Part shown: positions 1-9,460 of the stretch, one piece after another
How the letters are laid out: the number at the start of each line of letters is the position of its first letter
Position numbering within the stretch: the first letter of the stretch is position 1
Assembly (NCBI RefSeq): GCF_020694005.1
Contig: NZ_CP073013.1
Coordinates: 806,001 to 870,000, forward strand
DNA: 64,000 nt
Reading direction: 5' to 3'
DNA from: Marinomonas profundi
GTDB lineage: Bacteria > Pseudomonadota > Gammaproteobacteria > Pseudomonadales > Marinomonadaceae
Program-made: the position numbers and the translations under genes
Notes under the pieces: generated by a model
What the model was told of the DNA's origin: nothing
Seen by the model: only the letters and a program-made list of their open reading frames with translations
Database searches by the model: none

Positions 1-164
1 CCCCAAGCTAATACCGGTATTCCTTCTTTTACACCTTTGCGAAGCACCACCAATCCTAGGATCGCAGCAGCTAGCCAAAACATCATAGGGATCAGACCAA
101 ACACCATCACACCGATAACGGCATTAAGACGTTTTTTCATGACCCATTTCGCTAAACCACTCAT
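1..164 (-). CDS. Membrane protein of the rpsF-rpsR operon, N-terminal part only
   Basis: This reverse-strand gene runs off the left window edge, leaving about 54 N-terminal residues from an ATG at 162-164. They begin MSGLAKWVMKKRLNAVIGVM and contain a long hydrophobic stretch (about residues 15-40) followed by a basic turn, which indicates an inner-membrane protein. It lies 21 bp downstream of rpsR in the same direction. In pseudomonads a conserved polytopic membrane protein sits between rpsR and rplI, and the N-terminus here has the same style. The function of that family is not known to me. The family assignment rests on gene order and the short N-terminus only. Confidence 0.7.
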   Translation of the reverse strand, partial: MSGLAKWVMKKRLNAVIGVMVFGLIPMMFWLAAAILGLVVLRKGVKEGIPVLAW

Positions 165-185
165 AAAAGCGCTTCTTTCAGCCTA

Positions 186-416
186 TTAATTAAAGTGGCT
201 ATCAGTGTAAGGAAGTAAAGCAATGTAGCGAGCGCGTTTAATAGCAGTCGCTAGCTGACGCTGGTAACGAGCCTTAGTGCCAGTAATACGGCTAGGTACG
301 ATTTTACCAGTTTCAGTAATATAACCTTTCAGTGTGTCTAGATCTTTGTAATCGATCTCTTTAACGCCTTCTGCTGTAAAACGGCAGAACTTACGACGAC
401 GGAAAAAACGAGCCAT
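186..416 (-). CDS. rpsR: 30S ribosomal protein S18
   Basis: This 76-residue basic protein matches bacterial S18 over its whole length ([10 protein letters not shown] start, [40 protein letters not shown]). S18 binds S6 on the platform of the small ribosomal subunit. The gene follows rpsF by 22 bp on the reverse strand, the usual rpsF-rpsR order, and is presumably transcribed from the promoter upstream of rpsF. The length is normal for the family and nothing is odd. Confidence 0.97.
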   Translation of the reverse strand: MARFFRRRKFCRFTAEGVKEIDYKDLDTLKGYITETGKIVPSRITGTKARYQRQLATAIKRARYIALLPYTDSHFN

Positions 417-438
417 GAGTGTCTCCTAATAAAATAGA

Positions 439-843
439 TTAATCTTCAGATTCTTCAGATACTTCTTCAGAATTGTCGTGGTTACGCTCTTCACGCTGAG
501 GAGCAGAACGACGATCTTCACGACCTTCAGAAGCTTTAATAGGAGATACGTCAGTTACCGCATCTTTACGACGAATCACCAAGTTACGGATGATGGCATC
601 GTTGTAGCGGAACGTGTCGTTTAGTTCAGACAAAACACTGTCAGAACACTCAATGTTCATAAGAACATAGTGTGCTTTGTGAATTTTGTTAATTGGGTAA
701 GCAAGTTGACGACGACCCCAATCCTCTAAACGGTGAACTTGGCCACCATCTTCAGTGATTAGGTTAGTGTAACGCTCTACCATTGCTGGTACTTGCTCGC
801 TTTGATCTGGGTGAACCAGAAAGACGATTTCATAATGACGCAT
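439..843 (-). CDS. rpsF: 30S ribosomal protein S6
   Basis: The 134-residue product begins [20 protein letters not shown] and contains [20 protein letters not shown], both typical of S6, which pairs with S18 on the 30S platform. The C-terminal tail (about residues 105-134) is highly charged and ends in repeated Glu/Ser/Asp. In E. coli the S6 tail is post-translationally glutamylated by RimK; whether that happens here cannot be judged. It is the first gene of the visible ribosomal operon, with a good -10/-35 pair about 90 bp upstream. Confidence 0.97.
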   Translation of the reverse strand: MRHYEIVFLVHPDQSEQVPAMVERYTNLITEDGGQVHRLEDWGRRQLAYPINKIHKAHYVLMNIECSDSVLSELNDTFRYNDAIIRNLVIRRKDAVTDVSPIKASEGREDRRSAPQREERNHDNSEEVSEESED

Positions 844-931
844 TTAAGCTCCTTATGGGTTCTTAGTCTCCACGCTTGCTTCCCCTGTGATAAAGCTGTG
901 AGACAAGGAGTATTGATTTACAGGGACGCGT

Positions 932-960
932 ATTATATAGCACGAGTGGACAACAAGTAA
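932..960 (-). promoter_or_regulatory. Probable sigma-70 promoter of rpsF operon
   Basis: On the reverse strand a perfect TATAAT -10 box (932-937) is preceded after 17 bp by TTACTT (955-960) as a -35 candidate. The leader to rpsF is about 85 nt. Position and spacing fit a housekeeping promoter; there is no experimental support. Confidence 0.55.
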
Positions 961-1126
961 ACCGAAAAGGCGTAACCAAACCAAAGTGACCCTCCCTATC
1001 AGTGCAAATGAGGCGCCATCACCAACGAGTTTTTAGGAAGAAAAAAGCATTTCCTGCAAACTATTTTACAGCTCTCTCCTAAGCCAATAGAATCAATGGC
1101 ACCTTAATTCATTCAAGCGTGAGAAT

Positions 1127-1861
1127 ATGGACATCATCCAAAAAATTATTTTAGTATCCATCACCCTTACTCCGCTCATCGCACACGCTGACGGTGACCT
1201 AGGAGTCATAGGCGCCATGTCACAATCGATCTACAAAGACGTCGACTCTCGATCCGCATTTTTACCCAATATAAATTATCAAGGTGAACACTTTTTCATC
1301 GGCTTACCTGAAACTGGCTACCGTTTTTTACCGAAAAAATCCGTACAGAACGCGGCTATCGGCCTATCTTATGATAGCTCAAGCTTCGATCCTGATGATT
1401 CAGATGACATCAACATCCAACAATTAGACGACAGAGACGCCAGTATTATGGCATTTGCCTCTTATAAATATGGCCCGGTAACAACAAAATTGGCGCAAGA
1501 CATCAGCGGCGAACACGACGGTTACTACGCCCAAATATCGGCAGGCTACCCTATTCCCATGGGTCATTGGAAAATCATACCCACCATTTCTTATCGCTAC
1601 ATGAACAGTAAGATGAGCAATCATCTTTTTGGCATTTCACCGGCAGAGTCAAACCGAACCGGTGGCAGCATTACAGCCCATGACGCTGACGCTATCTCTT
1701 TTGTGCGCTATGGCGTAAGAGGCATGTATTCGCTCTCACAAAATATTAGCCTAATGCTGGGTGTCGTCCATACAAAATACGACGATGACGTACTCAAAAG
1801 CGCTATAGTCGAAGACAATGCAAGCACTTCTGTTTTAGCGGGTGTATTCGTTTCCTTTTAG
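1127..1861 (+). CDS. MipA/OmpV-family outer-membrane protein
   Basis: The 244-residue product starts with a signal peptide (MDIIQKIILVSITLTPLIAHA, cleavage near residue 21) and ends in a C-terminal Phe after alternating hydrophobic residues (SVLAGVFVSF), the usual sorting signal of an outer-membrane beta-barrel. The mature part has many aromatic and Gly-rich strands, for example AAIGLSYDSSSFDPDD and YYAQISAGYPIPMGHWKIIP. MipA/OmpV proteins are barrels linked to murein hydrolase scaffolding (MipA) or osmotic response (OmpV); the ligand is unknown. It is a single gene, 65 bp before the first EamA transporter, with no visible shared terminator. Confidence 0.75.
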   Translation: MDIIQKIILVSITLTPLIAHADGDLGVIGAMSQSIYKDVDSRSAFLPNINYQGEHFFIGLPETGYRFLPKKSVQNAAIGLSYDSSSFDPDDSDDINIQQLDDRDASIMAFASYKYGPVTTKLAQDISGEHDGYYAQISAGYPIPMGHWKIIPTISYRYMNSKMSNHLFGISPAESNRTGGSITAHDADAISFVRYGVRGMYSLSQNISLMLGVVHTKYDDDVLKSAIVEDNASTSVLAGVFVSF

Positions 1862-1925
1862 CGGATTCAAAGTAGAGCAAAGCCCCCAATAAAAACATCG
1901 TATTAGAACTTGCGGAACCCACATC

Positions 1926-2828
1926 ATGAGCAAATTTTCCAACAATACCCAAGCCATGCTATTTGGACTTGGGGCCGTGTTACTTTGGTCAACGGTTGCC
2001 ACCGCGTTTTCACTGTCTTTGAAGCATTTTTCGCCTACGCAATTATTGCTTGTGGCCAACATAGTGTCGTTACTGTTTTTAATCACCTTGATTGCCGTTA
2101 AGGGTGAAACAAAGCCATTAATAAGTCTGGCAAAACAAACCTGGAAATCGTCTTTGTTTTTTGGCGCCATCAACCCTTTTCTGTATTACCTGATCTTACT
2201 GCAAGCCTATAACACGCTCCCAGCCCAAGAAGCACAAGCCATTAACTACACATGGGCCATCATGCTGAGCTTTATGGCCGTGCCCATTTTGAAACAACGC
2301 TTAACCCCCGCCGACTACCTTGCGGCGGCGGCCTGCTATTTTGGCGTCTTGTACATTTCCACTCGCGGGCAAATTGGCTCATTAGAGTTTTCCAATGTGT
2401 CTGGTGTCGCGTTCGCCCTACTCAGCACCATTATCTGGGCGCTTTATTGGCTACTGAACACCAAAGACAAACGCCCCAGCCTAATTGGCCTAACGCTAAA
2501 CTTTGCCTTTGCCTTGCCTCTTATTGTTATTTTCGCGGGCGTAACAGGAGAGTTAAATCACTTTAACTACGAGGGGTTATGGGGAGCGGTTTACATTGGC
2601 TTGTTTGAAATGGGGTTGAGCTTCGTGCTATGGAATAAAGCCATGAAACTGACGACTAACGCCAGCCAAGTCGCCAACCTCATCTTTTTATCGCCATTGC
2701 TGTCTATCATTTGGCTGTCTCAGTTTGCCGGAGAAACCATTCTGGATTCCACCCTGATAGGCTTAGCTTGCATTCTTACCGGACTGTTTGTACAAAACGT
2801 GTCGAAGAAAACCAAATCATCAAAATAG
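1926..2828 (+). CDS. EamA/DMT-family transporter
   Basis: The 300-residue protein is almost entirely hydrophobic, with about ten membrane segments in two EamA repeats. The N-terminal repeat begins MLFGLGAVLLWSTVATAFSL and the C-terminal repeat around SGVAFALLSTIIWALYWLL. The drug/metabolite transporter superfamily exports small metabolites or amino acids; the substrate cannot be predicted here. It is followed after 8 bp by a second EamA gene in the same direction, so the two are probably co-transcribed, either as two separate carriers or as a heteromeric pair. Confidence 0.88.
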   Translation: MSKFSNNTQAMLFGLGAVLLWSTVATAFSLSLKHFSPTQLLLVANIVSLLFLITLIAVKGETKPLISLAKQTWKSSLFFGAINPFLYYLILLQAYNTLPAQEAQAINYTWAIMLSFMAVPILKQRLTPADYLAAAACYFGVLYISTRGQIGSLEFSNVSGVAFALLSTIIWALYWLLNTKDKRPSLIGLTLNFAFALPLIVIFAGVTGELNHFNYEGLWGAVYIGLFEMGLSFVLWNKAMKLTTNASQVANLIFLSPLLSIIWLSQFAGETILDSTLIGLACILTGLFVQNVSKKTKSSK

Positions 2829-2836
2829 GACTTGTC

Positions 2837-3724
2837 ATGCCAGCGTTTGTTTATTTACTCTTGCCGATTCTTTTCTGGTCAGGCAATTATATTTTAGGCC
2901 GCATAACCGTTTCAAGCGGCATAGACCCTTTCTCTATCTCGTTTTTACGCTGGAGTCTTGCCTGCCTGATCATTCTGCCTTTTGCCTACAAAAAACTCTG
3001 GTTAGAGCGAAAAATCATCGCTAAAAACTGGCCCTTACTGACGCTTTTTGGTTGGCTTGGTATCTGTAACTACAACTTATTCTTATACATAGGCCTCACG
3101 TCAACCACAGTAACCAATGCCGTACTACTCAACTCCATCATGCCGGTGATGATTCTGATTACTGCTCGCTTGTTATTGGGCAGTAAAACCTCTTGGTTGC
3201 AAAACACCGGCATCTTAATTTCCACGCTGGGCGCGATCACCATTGTCAGTCGTGGTAGCTTAGACACTTTTTTACACCTCAGCTTTTCCCAAGGCGACTT
3301 ATGGATTATCACCGCCGCCATTAGCTGGGCAATTTATTCGGTGCTCATTATTAAACGCCCAAAAGGCATGTCCTTGATTGGCTTCTTCGCTTGCACCGCA
3401 CTGATCGGCACCCTCTTTCAAGCGCCGCTTTTTTTCCTCTTTGGACACAGCTCACTCGCTGATTTCAGCGCAAGTAATTGGGGAGCCATTCTTTATATGG
3501 GAGTATTTGCTTCTATTGGGGCTTTTTTGTGTTGGAATACTGGCGTACAAAAACTCGGTGCCGCCACCGCAGGGCACTTCATCCACCTCTTACCAGTGTT
3601 CAGCATCGGCTTATCGGTTCTCTTCTTAGGCGAGCAATTACTGAACTTCCACTATGTCGGTATTGCCTTAATTTTTTCAGGCATTTTTGTGGCAACGGTT
3701 TTAAATAAAAAAACGGCCAAATAA
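2837..3724 (+). CDS. EamA/DMT-family transporter, second of a tandem pair
   Basis: An open frame extends upstream to 2711 inside the previous gene, but the ATG at 2837, preceded by AGGA at a good distance, gives a 295-residue protein starting MPAFVYLLLPILFWSGNYIL, which aligns with the usual EamA start. Ten membrane segments are visible, with the second repeat near DLWIITAAISWAIYSVLIIK. The substrate is unknown. It follows the 1926 gene by 8 bp and converges with a third EamA gene at 3758. A short direct repeat (AAAAAACGGCCA twice) spans its stop codon. Confidence 0.88.
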   Translation: MPAFVYLLLPILFWSGNYILGRITVSSGIDPFSISFLRWSLACLIILPFAYKKLWLERKIIAKNWPLLTLFGWLGICNYNLFLYIGLTSTTVTNAVLLNSIMPVMILITARLLLGSKTSWLQNTGILISTLGAITIVSRGSLDTFLHLSFSQGDLWIITAAISWAIYSVLIIKRPKGMSLIGFFACTALIGTLFQAPLFFLFGHSSLADFSASNWGAILYMGVFASIGAFLCWNTGVQKLGAATAGHFIHLLPVFSIGLSVLFLGEQLLNFHYVGIALIFSGIFVATVLNKKTAK

Positions 3725-3757
3725 AAAACGGCCAGACAAAAAACGACAATCTGCCAC

Positions 3758-4621
3758 CTAACCTCTATTTCGCGCCATACGGGTACTCATCAAGATGCTC
3801 AAGAAAATAAACAGCATCCCCAAAATGGCGTAAATACCCGGCACATGCCCCCAAATAACCCAACCCCAAAAACCACTAAACACCACCCCGACGTAACTCA
3901 CAGGGGAAACGATACTGGCTGGCGCATAGGTGTAAGCCAAATTATAAAGCGTCATACCAACATACAAGGTGATGGTGACCGCCGCCACGAAGGGCCAAAC
4001 ACCCAAAGGCAAAGTAAAGGACTCTCCCTGCACAAAAACCAATGGGAGAGACAATAAAGTCGACACGAGAAAATACACAAATAAGGTTTCTTCACCCGAA
4101 ACCTGTTGTGACAACATCCGCGTTGTCACCATAGATAAAGCCAACCCCACCGCCGATACAAGACCAACAAGATGCCATGGGTTCAAATGACTTGGCATGG
4201 GTTGAATAATGAAGGCGACACCAACAAAACCGATAATAAGCGGCAACCAGCGCGCCTTTGGAATACGAATTCGATGCAGTACCAGCACCACAAATGGCAC
4301 GCACAGCGGTGCACAGGTTCTTAGTAAAGACGCCTCAACCAAGGGAATATGATTCAACGACCAATAATAAAAAAGAAAACCAATAAAACCGCCAAAGCTG
4401 CGTAAAAAATGAATTTTCCACACAGATAAAGGTCGCTTTTGCCAGCGCCCGCGCATTTGTGGCAATAATATCAAAGCACAAAATAAGCTCTGCCAAAATA
4501 CCAAAGTAGACACCGCAATCATGGTTTGAGCTTGCTTAGCAGCCAGTGCCGTCAGCGACATCACAAACGCATACGCGATGGTCATGACAACGCCTTTCTT
4601 TAACAATTCATTACTGTCCAA
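3758..4621 (-). CDS. EamA/DMT-family transporter, third copy, convergent
   Basis: This 287-residue polytopic protein has two EamA repeats; the N-terminal half includes FWQSLFCALILLPQMRGRW and the C-terminal half SPVSYVGVVFSGFWGWVIWG. It resembles the RarD/YdcZ-like branch often found in marine bacteria, but no substrate can be given. It is convergent with the tandem pair at 1926-3724 and 77 bp downstream of the thiQ stop on the same strand. It could ride on thi operon read-through, but nothing in the sequence shows that it is a thiamine gene. Confidence 0.87.
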   Translation of the reverse strand: MDSNELLKKGVVMTIAYAFVMSLTALAAKQAQTMIAVSTLVFWQSLFCALILLPQMRGRWQKRPLSVWKIHFLRSFGGFIGFLFYYWSLNHIPLVEASLLRTCAPLCVPFVVLVLHRIRIPKARWLPLIIGFVGVAFIIQPMPSHLNPWHLVGLVSAVGLALSMVTTRMLSQQVSGEETLFVYFLVSTLLSLPLVFVQGESFTLPLGVWPFVAAVTITLYVGMTLYNLAYTYAPASIVSPVSYVGVVFSGFWGWVIWGHVPGIYAILGMLFIFLSILMSTRMARNRG

Positions 4622-4698
4622 GGTGCATCACTCTTTGAATGGGTAAAAACAACGGTAACTGATATCTAAATATAGGCTGACTGTTTAACCTAATTAAC

Positions 4699-5406
4699 TT
4701 AGATTGTCGAGTGACGAGAAGCACCAAGATACTGAGAAAAAAGCGGATGGGGTTCTGGTTGCGACAACACAGACACAGGTTCATGAGCGACTACCCGCCC
4801 CTGCTCAATCAATATTACCTGCCCACCCACCAAGCTAGCCTCTTGCGGCAAATGCGACACCAATAAGGTTGTTAACCCCAACTCAAGCGTCACTTCATTA
4901 ACCAGATGCAGCATTTCTTCACGTAAAGCAGGATCCAAGGCGCTAAAAGGCTCATCGAGTAATAATATGGGCTTTTTCCGCACCAGCGCCCGCGCAATAG
5001 CCACTCGTTGAGCCTGACCACCCGATAACGCCTGTGGAAAACGCTGCGCCTTGTCAGCAAGCTGTGTTTTTTCAAGCGCCCAATGAATTTTCGCCTTTTG
5101 CTCATTATCCAAAGACAACGAAGGCGATAAGCCAATGGCCACATTTTGCCAAACCGTTAATTGCGGAAACAAATTATCACTTTGAAATAAGGTCGACATG
5201 GGCCTTTCGTAAGCGGGCAAAAACAGCAGTGACTCATCATTGAAAAAAAGCGTGCCACGAGCCGCTAAAAAGCCACCGAGCAAGTGCAAAAGTGTGCTTT
5301 TCCCTTCACCGCTACCACCGAGCAAGGTGGTAACACCGGGGGGAATATCCACACAATAATTCGCATGAAAGTTTTCCCAGTCGTATTGAAGATTAATGCT
5401 TAACAA
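4699..5406 (-). CDS. thiQ: Thiamine ABC transporter, ATP-binding protein ThiQ
   Basis: The 235-residue ABC ATPase has Walker A GGSGEGKST (about residues 31-39), signature ALSGGQAQRVAIARAL, Walker B LLLDEPFSALD and an H-loop histidine (VSHLPQE). It powers thiamine/TPP uptake with ThiP and ThiB. Its start overlaps the end of thiP by 14 bp, indicating translational coupling in a thiB-thiP-thiQ operon whose leader carries a TPP riboswitch. The length matches ThiQ (about 232 residues in E. coli). Confidence 0.93.
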   Translation of the reverse strand: MLSINLQYDWENFHANYCVDIPPGVTTLLGGSGEGKSTLLHLLGGFLAARGTLFFNDESLLFLPAYERPMSTLFQSDNLFPQLTVWQNVAIGLSPSLSLDNEQKAKIHWALEKTQLADKAQRFPQALSGGQAQRVAIARALVRKKPILLLDEPFSALDPALREEMLHLVNEVTLELGLTTLLVSHLPQEASLVGGQVILIEQGRVVAHEPVSVLSQPEPHPLFSQYLGASRHSTI

Positions 5407-6985
5407 GCGATCTTCCTCCGATAAAACGCGTTGAACCGTAAAACAGTAGCAAGCAAAGTAATATTAATACCACCGCCACACAGGCCCCTTCTTCTAATCG
5501 ATAAGCACCAATCAACTGAAACAGGTACAAAGGCAAAGACACTAAGCCTTGACTGCCAAATAGCGCAATCACGCCCATATCGCCCAAAGAAAGCAACAGG
5601 GCATAACCCAACGCTTGCGCCACACTGAGGCGAATCAACGGCCATTCCAGACACCATCGTGACCAAGACCGAACCCCTAAGCTCAAGTAGACCGCCCTAA
5701 AACGCCGTTCTTGCTGATACATCACCGGCATCAGAGCACGTAACACAAAAGGCAAAGCCATTACCGCATTCACCCACACCACAATCCAATAACTCGATTG
5801 AAATCCCCAACCAAGATCACGCAAAAACAAAAACAGCCCCGTAGCAATGACCAAGCCCGGCACCATTAAAATCAAATTACCCAGATGCTCAATCTTATTG
5901 GGTAACAAGGCTAAATACCGGCGAGCCATACAAAAACGCGCCAACACACAAAAAGACACGCCAAGTAAAAGGCTCACCAGTGCCGCAGGAAACGCGATTT
6001 GCAATGACACTAACACCGCTTTCCACAGCGCAGCAGACTGCAATGTTAGCAAAAAAATAGGTGAAAAAACCGGATCAAAAATAGCCAAAAAAGGCGGAAT
6101 CACCAAAATGAACGCCACCAATAACGCCAAAGCATCCGCCGATTTTGCCCAAAAAGAATCTTTGAGCGAGTAACGTTTAACCGCTAACAAACTCACGTCC
6201 TGACGATTAACCGGGGCGATACGATAAACAACGACGGCAAACAAGGTGCATATCGACACCTGCAACAAAGCCAAAAAACTCGCCTTGTTAAGGTCAAAGT
6301 CGAACCTAAGCGCCTGATAAATCGCCACTTCCAAGGTGCTAAACTTTGGCCCACCGCCTAAGCTTAACACCACAGCAAAGCTAGAAAAGCACAACATAAA
6401 AATCAGCACAAAAGCACCAGGCAGCACTTTTTTTAGGTAATGCCATTCAATCCAACGAAACGCCGTCCATCGGGAAAAGCCCAGCTGCGAAGCCTGACGC
6501 CACTGCCCTGAAGGAATCAAATCATAGCCTTGCAACAAAAGACGCACCGCCAAGGGCATATTGAAAAAAACATGCGCCAATAAAATTCCCACGAGACCAT
6601 ACAAAGGAATGTGGATATCAAACAGCTGGTAAAGCCAACCGCTACGACCATACACCACAACCAACCCTAAAATCGCCACAATGGTCGGCACCACCATGGA
6701 CACCGAAAACAATTGCAGCAACGCAGCTCGCCCATAAAATGACCGATGAATAAGACAAGAGGCGACCGGAATAGCAATCAACAAACTAATCCCGCTGCTA
6801 AGCAGCGCTTGCCATAAGGAAAAACGCACTACTCGCCAAAGATAAGGCTGCTGCATGTAGCCAAGCCAAGAGTGCCAGTCACTATAACGCAAAAGCGCCA
6901 CCAGACTGGCAGCGCCCATTAACAGAAAAAAGCCAACACCCAATAATGCTGGCAATAAGCCTTTAACCGTTCGCAAAGAAAACAA
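5393..6985 (-). CDS. thiP: Thiamine ABC transporter, permease ThiP
   Basis: The 530-residue protein has about twelve membrane segments and two copies of the binding-protein-dependent permease module. EAA-like loops occur around GQWRQASQLGFSRWTAFRWI in the first half and RFRAVYLSLGVRSWSRW in the second half. This fused double permease is typical of ThiP, which forms the membrane channel for thiamine import. It lies between thiB (18 bp upstream) and thiQ (overlapping 14 bp). The length agrees with E. coli ThiP (536 residues). Confidence 0.93.
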   Translation of the reverse strand: MFSLRTVKGLLPALLGVGFFLLMGAASLVALLRYSDWHSWLGYMQQPYLWRVVRFSLWQALLSSGISLLIAIPVASCLIHRSFYGRAALLQLFSVSMVVPTIVAILGLVVVYGRSGWLYQLFDIHIPLYGLVGILLAHVFFNMPLAVRLLLQGYDLIPSGQWRQASQLGFSRWTAFRWIEWHYLKKVLPGAFVLIFMLCFSSFAVVLSLGGGPKFSTLEVAIYQALRFDFDLNKASFLALLQVSICTLFAVVVYRIAPVNRQDVSLLAVKRYSLKDSFWAKSADALALLVAFILVIPPFLAIFDPVFSPIFLLTLQSAALWKAVLVSLQIAFPAALVSLLLGVSFCVLARFCMARRYLALLPNKIEHLGNLILMVPGLVIATGLFLFLRDLGWGFQSSYWIVVWVNAVMALPFVLRALMPVMYQQERRFRAVYLSLGVRSWSRWCLEWPLIRLSVAQALGYALLLSLGDMGVIALFGSQGLVSLPLYLFQLIGAYRLEEGACVAVVLILLCLLLFYGSTRFIGGRSLVKH

Positions 6986-7003
6986 CGTAGCGCCTATTAT
7001 CTA

Positions 7004-8017
7004 TTATCGTGTTGTAGCATTTAGCCACTCATCCACCCAAGCACCGCGGTGCTTAGCCACCTCTGCTGCGGGCAAGACTAAATTCTTACTGGGTTTGAAA
7101 GCGTCATCAAAAGCAGCAGGCAATGCCTCATCCAACTCAATCACTGGCAACATCCAATTCCCCGTCGCCACTGTCGATTGAAAACCTGGCTGCAAAATAA
7201 ACTGCATAAACTGCTTCGCCAACGCCGGATGAGGCGCATCCTTCATCATAGCCGCCACTTCAATTTGCGGATAAAGCCCTTCACTGGCCATGGCGGCTTG
7301 GTATTTAGTCTCGTCCTCCGCCACAATATGATAAGCAGGTGATGTGGTATAACTTAAAACCACATCGGCTTCACCTTTCAAAAATAAACCGTAGGCATCG
7401 GACCAGCTTTTGGTCACCGTCACCGTATGAGAAGCCAAGCGCGCCCAAGCATTCGCTGCATCATTCCCGTAAACCGACTTCATCCACAACAGCAAACCTA
7501 GTCCCGGTGTACTCGTTCTTGGGTCTTGATAAATCACCCGTAAAGCTTGATTATCCACCACTTCTTTTAAGCTGGTTGGGGGCGTTTGAAGCGTCTCAGC
7601 GTTGTAAATAAAGGCAAAATGGCCTTGGTCAAAGGGCACAAAAAACCGATCCGACCAACCACCAGAAATCGTAACGTTCGACGTATCAACCGAATGCTCT
7701 GCCAATAGTCCGGTTTTTTTGGCGGCTTCCATCAAATTAAGATCCAGCCCCAATAGCACATCCGCCTGCGACGACTTACCTTCTAATTGCGCTCTGGATA
7801 AAATGCCCACCGAAGAGTCCAGCGCGACAAAATTTAGTTCACAGCCGCATTCTTGCTCAAAACTGGCTTTAATCTTTGGCCCAGGCCCCCAATCCGACGC
7901 AAACGAATCGTAGGTGTACACATTAAGGGTTTCTTTGGCGAACGTCAGTGGCGAGAAAGCAACGCCAATACTAACGACGGCAGTCGAAAAAAGAGTAGTT
8001 AACAAAAATGGTTTCAA
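7004..8017 (-). CDS. thiB: Thiamine-binding periplasmic protein ThiB
   Basis: I place the start at a TTG (8015-8017), preceded by AGGAG, rather than the in-frame ATG at 8062. This gives 337 residues beginning with a signal peptide (LKPFLLTTLFSTAVVSIG, cleavage near LTFA). The mature protein starts KETLNVYTYDSFASDWGPGP, the ThiB/TbpA signature, and contains PRTSTPGLGLLLWMKSVYG. It captures thiamine, TMP or TPP in the periplasm and delivers it to ThiPQ. It is the first gene of the operon, directly below the TPP riboswitch. Confidence 0.93.
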   Translation of the reverse strand: MKPFLLTTLFSTAVVSIGVAFSPLTFAKETLNVYTYDSFASDWGPGPKIKASFEQECGCELNFVALDSSVGILSRAQLEGKSSQADVLLGLDLNLMEAAKKTGLLAEHSVDTSNVTISGGWSDRFFVPFDQGHFAFIYNAETLQTPPTSLKEVVDNQALRVIYQDPRTSTPGLGLLLWMKSVYGNDAANAWARLASHTVTVTKSWSDAYGLFLKGEADVVLSYTTSPAYHIVAEDETKYQAAMASEGLYPQIEVAAMMKDAPHPALAKQFMQFILQPGFQSTVATGNWMLPVIELDEALPAAFDDAFKPSKNLVLPAAEVAKHRGAWVDEWLNATTR

Positions 8018-8104
8018 GGTGTCGCTCCTAAATAAGTGAGCGGCGTACAGGGGAAATGGCAAGGAGGGATGTGAGCGACGCTATGTCGGCAGTTCAACTT
8101 GCTA

Positions 8105-8203
8105 TCTCGATTCCTACGCCAGCATGATCTGGATCAGGTTCGGTGGGTTAGCGGTTAATCCGCTTCTCAGCTCTAGTCTTAAAAAACTAAAGCACCCCAT
8201 GAG
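8105..8203 (-). promoter_or_regulatory. TPP riboswitch (THI element) upstream of thiBPQ
   Basis: On the reverse strand the conserved blocks appear in order: GGGGTGC near 8197, CTGAGA near 8164, ACCC near 8143, and GAACCTGATCCAGATCATG followed by CTGGCGTAGGAA to about 8112. This is the canonical thiamin pyrophosphate aptamer. It sits about 90 bp before the thiB start and predicts repression of the importer when TPP is plentiful. I do not see a strong intrinsic terminator between the aptamer and thiB, so control of ribosome access is more likely. Confidence 0.96.
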
Positions 8204-8231
8204 ATAATGAGCTGTTATTGTAAAGAGTCAC

Positions 8232-9458
8232 TCAGCGGAAGTCTATTTCCGCAAGCACCCGTGTCACCGCACCTTGGTTTTTTTCAGCAAAACGCAAGGC
8301 CGTTTGACCCAATCTATAACGCTGAGACGCTTGTCCAGCAAGATCCAGCACAACACTTTCCAGTTGTGTTTCATCTTGGCAACGCACTGCACCATTCACT
8401 TGCAAAAGCTGATCGGTAATCTCGGCAAAATTAAAAGTATAGGGTCCAACCAAAATGGTTTTCCCCAGCAGAGCAGGCTCAATAGGATTATGGCCTCCTC
8501 GCTTAATCAAACTACCGCCGACAAACACCATGTCCGATGCCTGATAATAATGCATCAGCTCTCCCATCGAATCGCCGATCACCACATCAAAATCCGACCA
8601 TTGCTCCAGCGGCGTTTGGCTACGAAGCGCCACTCGATCAAATGACTGTTTAGCCAACGCATAAACAGCCTCAAAACGCTCTGGATGGCGAGGTACCAAG
8701 AGTAATAAAGCATTAGGTTGCTTCTGCAAAAGCGCTTGATGGGTGCGTAACAAGATTTCGTCTTCGCCTTGATGCGTGCTGCCGCCCACCCAAACAAAAC
8801 GCGAGCCAAGCTGGCGTCGCCAATTAGCTTGAAAAACCTCTGGTGGTACAACAAGGTCAAATTTAATACTGCCAGTCACCAACACCTTTTTTGCCCCTAG
8901 CGCTTCAAAACGCACGGCATCTGCCTGTGCATGCGCTAAAAAACAATCTGGCAAAGCAAACAAAGTACGAGAAATAAGAGAGAATTTTTGATAACGCTGA
9001 AAAGATCGTTCGCTCAAGCGGGCATTCACCACGTCAATGCGCATGCCCTGACGTTTCGCTTGGTGTAACAAATTAGGCCAAAGTTCGGTTTCAACAATCA
9101 ACAAGCGCTTACAGGTTATTTTCTTTAGCGCCCTCTTCACACTGCAACGCCAATCCATCGGCAAATAACGATGCTCGGCAAAAGGGAAGGCCTTCTCCAC
9201 CTGTTCCGCCCCAGTGGGCGTCATGGTGGTCATCAGCAAACGGTGCGTTGGAAACCTTTCTCGCCATTGCAGGACCAAAGGACGCACAGCAAGCACTTCT
9301 CCCACAGACGCACAATGAATCCATAGATCCACTTCAACAGAAGGCCAAAAACCAAACGCTTCTTTCGCGCGATAGTGCTGGTAGGTTTTCTTAAAACGTC
9401 GAATTTTTAATAAAATGACCGGTGTTAATAACGCCAATAACGAATGGTACAGCCACAT
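8232..9458 (-). CDS. waaA: 3-deoxy-D-manno-octulosonic acid transferase WaaA
   Basis: The 408-residue product has an N-terminal membrane anchor (MWLYHSLLALLTPVILLKI) and a GT-B fold with IHCASVGEVLAVRPLV, TMTPTGAEQV, WVGGSTHQGEDE and FVGGSLIKRGGHNPIEPALLG split across the protein, all typical of WaaA/KdtA. It transfers Kdo from CMP-Kdo to lipid IVA at the inner face of the cytoplasmic membrane. It is the last gene of hldE-msbA-waaA, 2 bp downstream of msbA. The length is slightly under E. coli WaaA (425). Confidence 0.94.
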   Translation of the reverse strand: MWLYHSLLALLTPVILLKIRRFKKTYQHYRAKEAFGFWPSVEVDLWIHCASVGEVLAVRPLVLQWRERFPTHRLLMTTMTPTGAEQVEKAFPFAEHRYLPMDWRCSVKRALKKITCKRLLIVETELWPNLLHQAKRQGMRIDVVNARLSERSFQRYQKFSLISRTLFALPDCFLAHAQADAVRFEALGAKKVLVTGSIKFDLVVPPEVFQANWRRQLGSRFVWVGGSTHQGEDEILLRTHQALLQKQPNALLLLVPRHPERFEAVYALAKQSFDRVALRSQTPLEQWSDFDVVIGDSMGELMHYYQASDMVFVGGSLIKRGGHNPIEPALLGKTILVGPYTFNFAEITDQLLQVNGAVRCQDETQLESVVLDLAGQASQRYRLGQTALRFAEKNQGAVTRVLAEIDFR

Positions 9459-9460
9459 AA

